Assembly: GCF_000981225.1 (NCBI RefSeq)
Contig: NZ_LAJC01000038.1
Location: 1-52,300, forward strand
DNA length: 52,300 nt
Direction of reading: 5' to 3'
Source: Allosalinactinospora lopnorensis
GTDB lineage: Bacteria > Actinomycetota > Actinomycetes > Streptosporangiales > Streptosporangiaceae
The translations under genes and the position numbers were made by a program. Under the pieces are notes generated by a model. It searched no databases. It was not told the DNA's origin and saw only the letters and a program-made list of their open reading frames with translations. Every line of letters starts with the position of its first letter. Position 1 is the first letter of the stretch. Below, in pieces: positions 24,726-32,130 of the stretch.

Positions 24726-25801
24726 CTACCGTGCGGCCATGGCGGCCGAGCCGCCGGTGGGCGGATCGTCCCAGATGACCCGGGGCGGCGGTACCGCGGC
24801 CAGTACCGGTCGACGACCTGGGCGGTGGTGGTGCCGTCGGCGAGCGCGTCGAAGGTCAGCACCAGGCGGTGCGCCATGACATCGCGGGCCAGCACCCGGA
24901 CGTCGTCGGGCAGCACGTAGTCGCGTCCACGGATCAGGGCGAGAGAGCGCGCGCAGGCGACGAGCCCGAGGGTGGCGCGCGGGCTGGCGCCGATCTCCAG
25001 GATCCGCCGCAGTTCGGGCAACCCGTAGTTCTCCGGTTCCCGGGTGGCCATGACCAGCCGCACCACGTAGTCGGCGATGAGCTGGTGGACGTGTACGCGT
25101 TCGGCGTCGCCCTGCAGTTCCAGCAGGGTGACCGGGTCGAGGATCTGGTGGGCCTCGGGCGGGGTCGCGCTCATCCGCCGCAGGATCTCCATCTCCTCGT
25201 GCGCGCGGGGGTGCGTCATCTCCACCTTCATCAGGAACCGGTCGCGCTGGGCCTCGGGCAGCGGGTAGACGCCCTCGGACTCCACCGGGTTCTGGGTGGC
25301 GATGACGACGAACGGGTCGGGCAGCGGGTAGGTGGTGCCGCCGATCGACACCTGCTTCTCGGCCATGACCTCCAGCAGCGACGACTGCACCTTGGCGGGG
25401 GCGCGGTTGATCTCGTCGGCCAGCACGAAGTTGGTGAAGACCGGCCCGAGTTCGACGTCGAACTGCTCGGTGGAGGGGTGGTAGATGCGGGTGCCCACGA
25501 TGTCGGAGGGCACCAGATCCGGGGTGAACTGCAACCGGGTGAAGGAACCGCCGGTCACCTTAGCCAGGGTGGACACCGCCAGCGTCTTGGCGATGCCGGG
25601 CACCCCCTCGAGCAGGCAGTGGCCCTTGGCGATGAGCGCTATCAGGGTGCGCTCCACCATCTGGTCCTGGCCCACGATGACAGTGGAGACCTCCTGCAGG
25701 GCGGCCCGAAGCAGCCGGGTCGGCTCGCCGGCGGCCTCGGCGCCGTCGGGCCGGGCAGGCTGTTCGCCCTCGGGGCCGGGTGCAGGCGCGGATTCCGCCA
25801 T
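24726..25801 (-). CDS. MoxR family AAA+ ATPase (3' end out of frame by one base)
   Basis: A MoxR ATPase of about 358 residues. Walker A is GVPGIAKT (66-73), Walker B VLADEIN, followed by EVMAEKQVSIGG, ATQNPVESEGVYPLPEAQ (sensor 1) and ALDRF-equivalent RDRFLMKVEM. GASPRATLGLVACARSLAL gives sensor 2. The C-terminal family end, VLAAVPPPRVIWDDPP then TGGSAAMAAR and a stop at 24726, sits in the next frame; adding one C at 24806-24807 (plus strand) restores it. Start ATG 25801 has GAAAGG upstream. First gene of an operon with DUF58 and VWA genes. Confidence 0.88.
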
Positions 25802-25863
25802 CGCTACCAACCTTTCGACAAGAAGCAGTGGCGCCCCGCCTGACGCCGACGCCGGGTACGTTG

Positions 25864-26778
25864 ATGAACACGCACCGGCGAGACTACCCGCTCGAAGTGA
25901 TCGGGGTAGGCGGCGGCCGGGGCCGGGCGGCGCCGGTGCGGCCCATGACCGGCCAGTCGTTTCGTGACCGCTTCGCTGAGGAAAGGCTACGGCAGGTGTC
26001 TGAGCCGTTGCAGGACAGCGATCCGCGCCAGCTCGGCGCGTTCCGGCTGCGTGAGCGCACGAGTGTGGGCACCGAGGGCATCGTCTACCTGGCGCACGAC
26101 TCCGCTGGGCGGGCGGTGAGCGTTGCGGTGCTCAGCGAGGGCGCGGCGGCCGATCCCGCCGCCAGGGACAGGTTCGTCGCCGCGGTGGCGCGGGGCGCCG
26201 GGGTGCAGAACCCGCCGCGGGTTCTGGCCTCCAACACCTCCAACCCGGCCGCCTCGTGGGTGGCGGTGCCCCACAGCGACGACGCCCCCGGCGCCGGGGC
26301 GTTCCTCGAACCGGTCGCGGTGGAACCAGCCGGGGGCACACGGCGCTCACCGGGCTACGTGCCGTACTGGGCGGGGGCGCGCGCGCCGGCATCGGGGCGG
26401 TGGTCGTGGCAGGGCGGCGGGGGCAGCGGGGCAGCCGCGGCCGACCCGAGGGCGACCCGGGCGGTGATCGCGGGACTGGTGGTGCTGCTACTGCTGCTCG
26501 TCGCGCTGCTGGTGGTGCTGTACATGTGGCTGGCGCAGATATACCAGCAGGCCACGGCGCCCCCCGCCCAGCCCGGGCCGTCACCGACCCAGGAGGAGAG
26601 CGGCCAGGAGGAGGAAGAGGAGGCCTCGCCCGAGGAGGCCGAGCCCGAGCAGGGGCAGGACGAGACCGCGCCCCCCTCACCCTCACCGGTGGAGTCCCCG
26701 ACCGGGCACGTGCCCACCGTCCCGCTGGAGGAGGAAGACCGGGAGGACCTGCCCGAGGACCCCGAGGGCCTCCACTGA
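25864..26778 (+). CDS. Degenerate kinase-fold membrane protein with acidic proline-rich tail
   Basis: A 304-residue protein divergent from the MoxR operon. Residues 56-135 resemble the N-lobe of Hanks kinases (LGAFRLRERTSVGTEGIVYLAHDSAGRAVSVAVL, where the VAIK lysine is lost), followed by RDRFVAAVARGAGVQ. No catalytic loop or DFG exists; the C-lobe is missing. A single membrane helix spans about 199-223, and the remaining 80 residues are Glu/Pro-rich and probably disordered outside the cell. It could be a pseudokinase membrane scaffold. Start ATG 25864 is uncertain; a weak site precedes it. A 30-bp perfect palindrome 12 bp after the stop is its likely terminator. Confidence 0.65.
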   Translation: MNTHRRDYPLEVIGVGGGRGRAAPVRPMTGQSFRDRFAEERLRQVSEPLQDSDPRQLGAFRLRERTSVGTEGIVYLAHDSAGRAVSVAVLSEGAAADPAARDRFVAAVARGAGVQNPPRVLASNTSNPAASWVAVPHSDDAPGAGAFLEPVAVEPAGGTRRSPGYVPYWAGARAPASGRWSWQGGGGSGAAAADPRATRAVIAGLVVLLLLLVALLVVLYMWLAQIYQQATAPPAQPGPSPTQEESGQEEEEEASPEEAEPEQGQDETAPPSPSPVESPTGHVPTVPLEEEDREDLPEDPEGLH

Positions 26779-26790
26779 GCCCGCCCCGCG

Positions 26791-26820
26791 CGTCGTAGGG
26801 GACGCGCGTCCCCTACGACG
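26791..26820. terminator. Perfect 30-bp palindrome, probable terminator
   Basis: Arms CGTCGTAGGGGACGC and GCGTCCCCTACGACG meet with no loop, a perfect 15-bp inverted repeat. It begins 12 nt after the stop of the kinase-like gene. There is no U-tract, as in many actinobacterial terminators. Confidence 0.6.
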
Positions 26821-26979
26821 CCTCCTTCCGGCCGTTGGCGTCGTCCTGGCGGGGCGGGGGCGTCCGCGGGTGAGAGAGCCTCCCGCCCTGGGAACGGTGG
26901 GACCAACGGCCCGGCGGACGGCGCGCCGCAGACCGGGCCGGGCCCCGGGCGCGACGAAACAGCAGTGAAGGAGCGAGCG

Positions 26980-27285
26980 ATGAAGCTACTGGACGCCGAG
27001 CAGATCACCGAAGGGCTGAACCGGCTGGAAGGCTGGGAGTGGGACCACGACCGCAACGAGATCCGGCGCACCGTGCGCATGCCGGACTTCCTGAGCGGCA
27101 TCCACCTGGTCACCGCGGTCGCCCACGCCGCGGAGCAGGCCGACCACCATCCCGATATCGACATCAGGTTCAACAAGATCACTTTCCGCCAGATCACCCA
27201 TGCCGCCGGCGGCATAACCCAACGCGACCTGGAGATGGCCGCACGCATCAACGACCTGGTCGCCGACGCAGCCACGGCCAGCTGA
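26980..27285 (+). CDS. 4a-hydroxytetrahydrobiopterin dehydratase (PCD/DCoH family)
   Basis: A 101-residue PCD-type enzyme. The family core is present: GWEWDHDRNEIRRTVRMPDF, VAHAAEQADHHPDIDIRFNK with the catalytic HH-P motif, and a C-terminal amphipathic helix (DLEMAARINDL). It dehydrates 4a-hydroxy-tetrahydropterin, recycling the pterin cofactor of aromatic amino acid hydroxylases, though many bacteria keep PCD for molybdopterin or unknown uses. GAAGGAG before ATG 26980 decides the start over the GTG at 26965. No hydroxylase lies nearby. Confidence 0.92.
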   Translation: MKLLDAEQITEGLNRLEGWEWDHDRNEIRRTVRMPDFLSGIHLVTAVAHAAEQADHHPDIDIRFNKITFRQITHAAGGITQRDLEMAARINDLVADAATAS

Positions 27286-27300
27286 CCGGCGAAAAAGGGG

Positions 27301-28923
27301 TCACCCGTCCGCGGCGCGCAGCCGCGAACGCCGGATCTTACCCGACGGGCTCTTCGGTAGCTGCTCGACGAAGGTGACCCGGCGCGGGTAGGCATGCGAG
27401 GCGAACCGGGTGCGCACCGTTTCCCGGAGCTCCTCGGCGAGCTCCTCGGTGGCCACGACACCCTCGTGCAGCACCACGCTGGCGGCCACCACCTCGCCGC
27501 ACAGGTCGTCGGGAACCCCGTAGACGGCGGTCTCGGCCACCTCGGGGTGCTGCAGCAGTGCCGTCTCGACGTCGAAGGGCCCGATCCGGAACCCCGACAT
27601 CAGGATGGTCTCGTCGTCCCGGGAGGACAGGAACAGGTGGCCGTCCTTGTCGCAGGCCCCGGTGTCGCCGGTGAGGTACCAGCGGCCCTCGGGGGTGAAA
27701 CGGGCGGCCGAGGAGTCGGGGCTGCCGCGGTACCCGGTGAACCACATGAGCGGGCTGTCCTTGATGTCCACGGCGACACGCCCCACCATCCCCGGCGGCG
27801 TCTCCTCGTCGGTGGAGGGCTCCAGCACGCTCACCGCCCAGCCGGGGAGCGGTCCGCCGGTGGAGCCGGGCTTGCGGGGGGTGTCGGCGCCGTCGATGTG
27901 CTGGTCTCCCGCGCAGATCCCCAGCTCCGTCTGCCCGTAATGGTCGAGGACCGCGACCCCGAACACGTCGCCGGCCCAGTCCACCACATCCGGACTGAGC
28001 TGCTCACCCGTGCTGGACAGCCGCCGCACGGCGATTTCGGGCGGCAGCGTCTTCAACGTGGCGCGCAAGGTGCGATAGACCGTCGGCGCGGCGGCGAAGT
28101 TGCTGACACCGAAGGTGGCGAGCACATCCAGGGTGAGCTCGGGGTCGAACCCCGCGCGCAGCTGCAGGGTGCGGTGCCCGGCCAGCAGCGGCGACACCAG
28201 CCCGTAGTAGAGGCCATAAGACCAGGAGGGGTCGGCGGTGTTCCAGTACACGTCGTCATCGGTGACGTTGAGACCGTAGTGGTGGTAGGTGTGGAACGCC
28301 ACGAGCGCGCGCACCGGAACGGCGACCCCCTTGGGCGGCCCGACCGTGCCGGAGGTGTAGAGCAGGATGAACGGGGCGTCGCCGCCGGTGGCGGCCGGCT
28401 CGGTCACCGGTGAGGCGGCGGCGCAGAGCCCGGCCAGGGTGTGGTCGCCCTCGCGCTGGGGGCGTGCGGCGGTGGTGGCGACGTGCCAAGGGGCGTCGGC
28501 GGGGACGTCCTCGCCCGGGTCGAGTTTGCACCGCTGGTCCTCGTCGCACACGACGAGCCGGGCACCCGAATCGGTCAGGCGCAGCGCGATGGCCGAGGGC
28601 GCGAACGCGGTGAAGACGGGGACGTGCACGGCGCCGAGCCGCCAGATGGCCAGCGCGGTCACAGCGAGGTCGATGCCTTTGCCCATGAGGGTGGCCACAT
28701 GGTCGCCGGCGGTGACGCCGAGTTCGGCCATGCCGGCGGCCAGCGCGGCGGAGCGCCGGGCGAGTTCGCCGTAGCTGAGGTCGTGCGCGCGCAGATCGGG
28801 GCTGATCTCGGTCACGGCGATGGCATCGGCGGGGTGGCGGTCGCACAGCAGGTAGCCCACCGAGGCGGTGGATGCGTCGTAGGTGGCGAGCCAGTCGCGC
28901 ACCTGACGCGCCGCGTCTGACAT
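27301..28923 (-). CDS. AMP-dependent acyl-CoA synthetase
   Basis: A 540-residue ANL-superfamily enzyme. Motifs: LLYTSGTVGPPKG (P-loop A3), STGEQLSPDV, DHYGQTELG (A5), WYLTGDTG (A7), and the catalytic lysine in LPKSPSGKIRR near the end (A10). It activates a carboxylic acid to acyl-AMP and forms the CoA thioester. The pattern best fits medium-chain or acetoacetyl/propionyl-type synthetases; the chain-length preference is not decidable. Start ATG 28923 has GGGGACG upstream. It is divergent from an acyltransferase (168-bp gap), a possible shared theme of acyl activation and transfer. Confidence 0.9.
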   Translation of the reverse strand: MSDAARQVRDWLATYDASTASVGYLLCDRHPADAIAVTEISPDLRAHDLSYGELARRSAALAAGMAELGVTAGDHVATLMGKGIDLAVTALAIWRLGAVHVPVFTAFAPSAIALRLTDSGARLVVCDEDQRCKLDPGEDVPADAPWHVATTAARPQREGDHTLAGLCAAASPVTEPAATGGDAPFILLYTSGTVGPPKGVAVPVRALVAFHTYHHYGLNVTDDDVYWNTADPSWSYGLYYGLVSPLLAGHRTLQLRAGFDPELTLDVLATFGVSNFAAAPTVYRTLRATLKTLPPEIAVRRLSSTGEQLSPDVVDWAGDVFGVAVLDHYGQTELGICAGDQHIDGADTPRKPGSTGGPLPGWAVSVLEPSTDEETPPGMVGRVAVDIKDSPLMWFTGYRGSPDSSAARFTPEGRWYLTGDTGACDKDGHLFLSSRDDETILMSGFRIGPFDVETALLQHPEVAETAVYGVPDDLCGEVVAASVVLHEGVVATEELAEELRETVRTRFASHAYPRRVTFVEQLPKSPSGKIRRSRLRAADG

Positions 28924-29091
28924 CGGAATTCGTCCCCTTTGCGGTGGATCGTGGCGGCGTCCGGTCATTAAGACTATGCCCTGTGTGTGATTCCGCCTCA
29001 CGGGTGGGCGGCGGGGCCCACGCTTTCGCGCGGGCGCGGCAGAGACGCGTGGCGGCGTTGCGCCACCGCGCCGGAGCGAGAGGATTGGGCC

Positions 29092-30105
29092 ATGGATGTC
29101 GCCGCGGTGGTGGAGCGTTTCGAACTGGGCGCGGACATGCGCGACTGGCTGGCCGACACCGCGGCGCTGCCCGCGCGCCAGAGCGGGGCGGTGCTGCCGC
29201 CGCGTGAGCGGGCGAGTGAGGCGCTGGCCCCGTTCGCCCTGGCCGGCTCCGACGAGGCCGAACTGGTGGAGCTGTGGCCGGACGAGTCGTGGCCGGTGGA
29301 GCTGTGGTGGCTGGTGGAGTACATGTACGCGCGCCTGCTCAGCGACATGGAGCCGCCGGCAGTGCACTGGCGGCACTGGCCGCCGCTGCCGCACGTGCCA
29401 GACGCCCGGGCGCGCTGCGCCCCCGTGTTCGCTTTCGCCGCGGCGGTGCCCGCGCTGCGGGCGGCGCACCGGCGGCTGGGCGTACCGCGGGAGGTGAGCG
29501 CGGCGACACTGGCCGACGTCGGCCGGCACGTCGCACACACCCGCCAGATGTTCGGCCGCATCGGCCTGGAAACGGCCTCGTGGATCGCGCTGCACTTCCG
29601 GGCGGGCCTGTTCGAGCTGGGGCGGCTGCAGTACGAACCGGCGCGGCTGGGGCCGCGCGGCTCGGTCACATGGTACGGCCGGGCCCGGGCCTGCTCCATG
29701 GGGCCGGAGTTCGAGCACGGCGCCCCCGTGCTGCGGCTGCACATCCCCGCCGACGGCCCGCTGGACCCCGCCGGGATCGAGGAGTCCCTGGCCGGGGCCA
29801 GGTGCTTCTTCCGCGCCCGCACCGGGGTGGACCACCCGGTGGCGACATGCACGTCATGGCTGCTGGACCCGCAGCTGGCCCGGTACCTGCCGCAGCGGTC
29901 GAACATCATGGCGTTCCAGCGCCGCTTCACCCTGGTCGAGCAGGACGCCCCCGGCGACGCCGACGTGTTCCGGTTCGTGTTCCGGCTGGCGCAGGTGCGC
30001 CCCGAGCAGGCACCGCAGAACACCCGGCTGGAACGGGCGGTGGTGCGGCACATGCGCGCGGGCCGCGAGTGGCGTGTGCGCACAGGCTGGCTGCGGCTGC
30101 CGTGA
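29092..30105 (+). CDS. Acyltransferase domain protein (N-terminal acyltransferase plus GNAT-like C domain)
   Basis: A 337-residue protein with the two-part architecture of a large actinobacterial family often found beside acyl-CoA or NRPS genes: an N-terminal helical acyltransferase domain (about 20-140) and a GNAT-like C-terminal domain. MFGRIGLETASWIALHFRAGLFELGRLQYEPARLG and LRLHIPADGPLDPAGIEESLAGA followed by SWLLDPQLARYLPQRSNIMAFQRRF are the family hallmarks. It probably transfers an acyl group to an unknown acceptor. AGAGGA precedes ATG 29092. Confidence 0.75.
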   Translation: MDVAAVVERFELGADMRDWLADTAALPARQSGAVLPPRERASEALAPFALAGSDEAELVELWPDESWPVELWWLVEYMYARLLSDMEPPAVHWRHWPPLPHVPDARARCAPVFAFAAAVPALRAAHRRLGVPREVSAATLADVGRHVAHTRQMFGRIGLETASWIALHFRAGLFELGRLQYEPARLGPRGSVTWYGRARACSMGPEFEHGAPVLRLHIPADGPLDPAGIEESLAGARCFFRARTGVDHPVATCTSWLLDPQLARYLPQRSNIMAFQRRFTLVEQDAPGDADVFRFVFRLAQVRPEQAPQNTRLERAVVRHMRAGREWRVRTGWLRLP

Positions 30106-30121
30106 GGATCACCGGCCGCGC

Positions 30122-30307
30122 TCAGCCGCCGTCTCTCGGCTCGGGGGAGGAGGACCAGCCCAGCGACGGGATGCGCCCCGAACCGTCGCAGTCGTCGCAC
30201 GGGCGCGGAACCACCATCTCGCCCGCCACGTTCCTGCCCCCGTAGCCGACGACGTTCACCCGCAGGCCGCTGCCCTGGCATCCCTGACACACGATCGCGA
30301 TGTCCAT
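30122..30307 (-). CDS. Small DnaJ-type zinc-finger protein
   Basis: A 61-residue protein with two CxxCxGxG-type motifs: CQGCQGSG (8-15) and CDDCDGSG (38-45). These are the repeats of the DnaJ cysteine-rich domain, here reduced to a single zinc site with a VNVVGYGGRNVAGEMVVPRP spacer. No J domain or substrate-binding part is present. It is tail-to-tail with the acyltransferase and ends 65 bp downstream of the arginase-like gene's stop. A ribosome site is weak. Role unknown; related mini-proteins act as zinc-binding adaptors. Confidence 0.6.
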   Translation of the reverse strand: MDIAIVCQGCQGSGLRVNVVGYGGRNVAGEMVVPRPCDDCDGSGRIPSLGWSSSPEPRDGG

Positions 30308-30372
30308 CCCGAGCAGGATAGGCCCTCGCGCGCCCGACACGCCCGCGGCGCCGACCGTGTCGGTGGCTGGGC

Positions 30373-31209
30373 CTACCCCTGGTCCCCGGTGAGTCCCAGA
30401 GCCGCCAGCAGTGCCCTGACCCGGTCGGTGTCGTGCTCGATCACCGGGACGTACTCGCACACGCCCACCCCCACCACGTCATGGTGGGCCGCGATCGCCG
30501 CCAGGGCCTGGGCCACCGTCGCCGCGCGCGGGCCCTGCGGCGAGGGGCAGGACACCGCGGGCAGGTCGACCGGGTCGCACACGTCCATGTCCAGGTGCAC
30601 ATAGGCGGGCGTGCCCTGGGGGCGAGGGGAGACCACACCGCTGGGGTCGGCGATGACCTGCACCGGATCCACCTGCTCCAGGCCCGCCGAACGCGCGAAC
30701 TCCTCCTCGCCGGGGTCGAGGTCGCGCGTGCCCACCAGGGTCACGTGCGAGTGCGGCACCGCGGGCCCGCCGTTGCCGAGCAGCCGCGGATGCCCCTCGC
30801 CCAGCAGCAGCCGCAACCCCATGCCGTGCGCCTTGCCGCTGGGGGAGGAGTCGGGGGTGTTCAGGTCGGCGTGGGCGTCCACCCAGTACACCACCATTCC
30901 CTTATGGCGGGCCGCCAGGTGTTCGGCCGCGGCGACATCGGAGAGGCAGTCGCCTCCCAGCGTCAGCACCCGGACCGGGGCCTTGTGCGCCACCCGTTCG
31001 CGCAGCTGCCGCAGCGTGTCGGCCACCACCTGCAGGTTGCGGACCTTGTCGACCTTCTCGCGGGGGCCGTCGGTGACCGACACGTGCAGCCGGCTCCCGC
31101 CCGCGGAGGGCACTAACCGCGCCAGCGCGGAGGCCCCCTGGGCGACGCGCACGTCGTCGCCGCCCTGCCAGAGCGGTACTACCAGATCAACGTCCCGCTG
31201 CCACATCAT
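30373..31209 (-). CDS. Arginase/ureohydrolase family protein
   Basis: A 278-residue ureohydrolase fold. Metal-site motifs are WVDAHADLNTPD (Asp111, His113, Asp115) and VHLDMDVCDP (Asp207, Asp209). The first motif reads GGDC instead of GGDH, so one Mn2+ ligand is a cysteine (Cys88). GGDC-type proteins occur widely among actinobacterial arginase-fold members whose substrate is not arginine in tested cases, so arginase activity is not safe to assume. ATG 31209 or the adjacent ATG 31206 could start. Upstream lies a large intergenic region with dyads. Confidence 0.82.
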   Translation of the reverse strand: MMWQRDVDLVVPLWQGGDDVRVAQGASALARLVPSAGGSRLHVSVTDGPREKVDKVRNLQVVADTLRQLRERVAHKAPVRVLTLGGDCLSDVAAAEHLAARHKGMVVYWVDAHADLNTPDSSPSGKAHGMGLRLLLGEGHPRLLGNGGPAVPHSHVTLVGTRDLDPGEEEFARSAGLEQVDPVQVIADPSGVVSPRPQGTPAYVHLDMDVCDPVDLPAVSCPSPQGPRAATVAQALAAIAAHHDVVGVGVCEYVPVIEHDTDRVRALLAALGLTGDQG

Positions 31210-31555
31210 GCCCAACACCTTAGGGCCGTGCCCGCCGCCACACACCGCTTATGCGACATGATCTCCCGACCAGGTGTGGCCACCCTTGGTCACAGCGTCG
31301 ACACGCCGGGTGCGTCACCGCCTGTGCTGGTGGCCGGCCGCAGCGGCGCCCGGGACACGCCGGTGCGCCTCCCCGGTCGCGGTGGCCGGCGAGGTCGGGG
31401 CTTTCCTATCTGAAGCGAGGGAGGGGCCTCGCCGGCCGGTGAGACGCGGCGAAGCCCGAAGCCGCGGCGCGGCGTAGGTACTCACCACGCATCCGCGCGA
31501 ACCCAGGGCGGGGCAGTCGGGAGCCTCGAAAGGGACCGATACGGTCTGACTTTAC

Positions 31556-31569
31556 ATAATGTGCATTAT
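31556..31569. promoter_or_regulatory. Palindrome ATAATG-TG-CATTAT
   Basis: Perfect 6-bp arms with a 2-nt centre. With its flanking C it shares CATAA-x-GTG-xx-TTAT with the dyad at 31914, which suggests one regulator binds both. Confidence 0.4.
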
Positions 31570-31731
31570 CGGCGTTTTGGGAAGGGGTGGCGGAAGGGGC
31601 GCCGGGGTGCGTGTCGCGGTACCGGATTTCCGTCCCGTGTCGCGCGGGTCCGGGATGCGGGACTCGCCGGGTGTCGCGGCGCGGTCGGCGGCTGAGGCCG
31701 GTGCCGTGCTGCTTGCGGTTCCGGGCTGTCG

Positions 31732-31752
31732 CAAAGAGACGGAGTCTCTTTG
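31732..31752. repeat. Hairpin with 9-bp arms
   Basis: CAAAGAGAC and GTCTCTTTG are perfect complements around GGA. It is far from either flanking gene stop, so it is not an obvious terminator; in plus orientation TTTGG follows. Confidence 0.5.
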
Positions 31753-31913
31753 GTCGGCGGCGACGTGCTGTGGCGCCCTTCCTGGCCTTTGATGGATCAC
31801 TCGCATAGCGTTGCCGGAGAAAGGGGTGATCGCCGCGTTGCGGGGTGCGGCGCCGGTGGTGCCGGGCCGGATCGGGAACTCCCCCTGAGGCGATCTCGTC
31901 GTGTTCATGTTCC

Positions 31914-31935
31914 ATGCATAAAGTGTGTTATGCAT
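31914..31935. promoter_or_regulatory. Palindrome ATGCATAA-AGTGTG-TTATGCAT
   Basis: Perfect 8-bp arms with a 6-nt centre, about 200 bp before the membrane acyltransferase gene. Half-sites TGCATAA/TTATGCA faintly recall arginine-box halves; given an arginase-fold gene across the region this is worth noting but unproven. Confidence 0.4.
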
Positions 31936-32130
31936 CACTTGTTACTGAATATGACATCTCGCGCATTTTGTCCGTTTGCTTGGGTGTGCGGCGCGGTCGC
32001 ACCACCCAGGGCCGGGATCGGGACGCCCCGTTTCCCGGATCCGTTGTCCCCGACCTGGAAAACAGGCCACAAGCGGTCAAAAGCCGCGATGAGCCCTACG
32101 GTCGTGCGGAAGTAAGGGGAGTATCGAAGG

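Larger units (their letters stand above)
31210..32130. other. Large intergenic region with several palindromes
   Basis: About 920 bp between the divergent arginase-like and membrane acyltransferase genes. No convincing gene. It contains three perfect inverted repeats (31556-31569, 31732-31752, 31914-31935), AT-rich patches (31548-31570; 31905-31970) in otherwise 70% GC DNA, and the promoters of the flanking genes. It could hold an unannotated RNA, but no known RNA family was recognised. Confidence 0.45.

Noticed and set aside
23741-25810. A true MoxR-DUF58 fusion protein
   Set aside because: The alternative frame encodes the family's normal MoxR ending and stop right before a proper DUF58 start, so a missing base explains the fused frame.
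31406-31915. 169-codon minus-strand frame in the large intergenic region
   Set aside because: Arg/Pro-rich, no start signals, no conserved motifs, and it spans palindromes; treated as non-coding.
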